Shown here piece by piece: positions 14,528-14,876 of a stretch of DNA of 14,876 nt; positions within the stretch are counted from its first letter, which is position 1; the number at the start of each line of letters is the position of its first letter. Origin of the DNA: Nitrospira sp. (GTDB lineage Bacteria; UBA9089; CG2-30-40-21; SBAY01); NCBI GenBank assembly GCA_005239945.1, contig SBAY01000099.1, positions 1 to 14,876 of the forward strand. Reading direction: 5' to 3'. The position numbers and the translations under genes are program-made. The notes beneath the pieces were generated by a model that was given only the letters and a program-made list of their open reading frames with translations, ran no database searches and was not told the DNA's origin.

Positions 14528-14563
14528 GAGGTGGTACACCTCTTAGAGGTAGTACACCTCTTA
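14528..14563. repeat. Tandem pair of 18-bp palindromic repeats
   Basis: gaggtggtacacctctta (14528-14545) is followed directly by gaggtagtacacctctta (14546-14563), 17/18 identical. Each unit is itself an inverted repeat (GAGGT...ACCTC), so the pair can form two adjacent small hairpins. The second unit ends exactly on the stop codon of the minus-strand gene at 14561. Confidence 0.75.
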
Positions 14564-14758
14564 TTTGAATTTAACAGGTCCTATGTGTCTGCCACGTTGA
14601 TATGAAGACCGACCCCCACCCTGGACATTTTCTACCTTCTTGCGAAGTTCCCTTAAAAAAGATAAGGCATTCTCCTTATCCGTATCCTCACAGATACCGA
14701 GCAGTTGGATAATCTCCTTCGGCAAAAGGATAACGCTCGTTTCCTTTCTCTCCATCAT
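14561..14758 (-). CDS. Small hypothetical protein with Gly/Arg-rich tail
   Basis: The 65-residue product (or 64 from the second ATG at 14755) has a short hydrophobic stretch (VILLPKEIIQLLGI, about 9-22), a charged helix (DKENALSFLRELRKKVENV, 27-45) and a basic Gly/Arg/Tyr-rich tail (GGGRSSYQRGR). No family is recognised. The Shine-Dalgarno sequence (GATGG) is weak, so the start is uncertain. Its stop codon lies inside a tandem palindrome and its upstream side is bounded by another palindromic repeat. It converges with ruvA. It may be a real small gene or a fragment of an older one. Confidence 0.45.
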   Translation of the reverse strand: MMERKETSVILLPKEIIQLLGICEDTDKENALSFLRELRKKVENVQGGGRSSYQRGRHIGPVKFK

Positions 14759-14812
14759 CTATTACCATCAGATTTTTCCCGACTTTTAGCAATGATTTAA
14801 AGAAGTGGATAT

Positions 14813-14870
14813 TTTGAGGGGGAAAACCTTTTGAAAGTGGTTTAAAACCACACAGGTTTTCCCCCTCAAA
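14813..14870. repeat. Large palindrome at the window edge
   Basis: Perfect 17-bp arms, tttgagggggaaaacct (14813-14829) and aggttttccccctcaaa (14854-14870), enclose a 24-nt loop. The loop contains the 15-bp palindrome gtggtttaaaaccac (14837-14851), identical to the one at 3111-3125 in element 1. The structure may be one end of a longer repeat cut off by the window. Confidence 0.75.
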
Positions 14871-14876
14871 CTCCCC

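Overview
The window is AT-rich bacterial chromosome carrying mostly housekeeping genes in short, tightly packed minus-strand runs. The gaps between genes are unusually full of palindromic and tandem repeats. SecD and SecF, a multidomain Rel/SpoT, MutS and RuvA are all canonical bacterial types. No gene fixes the phylum. The low GC, the secD/secF/rel neighbourhood, a bacterial SNF2 helicase and the dense intergenic repeats would suit an uncultivated candidate-phylum or Planctomycetota/Omnitrophota-like lineage, but that is only a guess. No rRNA, tRNA, CRISPR array, phage gene or transposase gene was seen.

Layout. (a) 129-2897, minus: a SNF2-family helicase with its own promoter at 2915-2944. 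(b) 2898-3587: a long gap with no gene. It holds two adjacent palindromic elements with related terminal inverted repeats, and the second is flanked by an 8-bp direct repeat as expected of a MITE-like insertion. (c) 3588-4277, plus: a small RIO/WaaP-like protein kinase with a good promoter, converging on mutS across a probable bidirectional terminator. (d) 13559 down to 4328, minus: a long co-directional block in the order membrane coiled-coil/HTH protein, secD, zinc-ribbon protein, small membrane protein, secF, rel/spoT, BON-like protein, mutS. (e) A divergent promoter region (13560-13808) separates this block from ruvA (plus, 13809-14405). (f) After ruvA come a pair of 18-bp palindromic tandem repeats, a small minus-strand hypothetical gene (14561-14758) and another large palindrome at the window edge.

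How the genes relate. SecD and SecF are the proton-driven accessory subunits of Sec protein export. Two tiny genes, a Cys4 zinc-ribbon protein and a two-helix membrane protein, sit between them and overlap each other by 13 nt, so they look co-translated with the export genes. Rel/SpoT makes and degrades (p)ppGpp. Its ACT domain is missing and its last codons lie inside an AT-rich inverted repeat. A related AT-rich repeat lies on the other side of the next gene, between it and mutS. MutS (mismatch repair), RuvA (Holliday junction branch migration) and perhaps the SNF2 protein form a loose DNA-maintenance theme, but only proximity links them.

The most unusual content is the repeat landscape. 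It comprises the paired MITE-like elements (2964-3475), a 15-bp palindrome shared between positions 3111 and 14837, AT-rich inverted repeats around the BON-like gene, a 22-bp-arm hairpin before secD, and three separate places where short units repeat with an 18-bp period. The protein worth most attention is the 489-residue membrane-anchored coiled-coil protein with an internal 51-residue duplication and a cytoplasmic helix-turn-helix-like tail.
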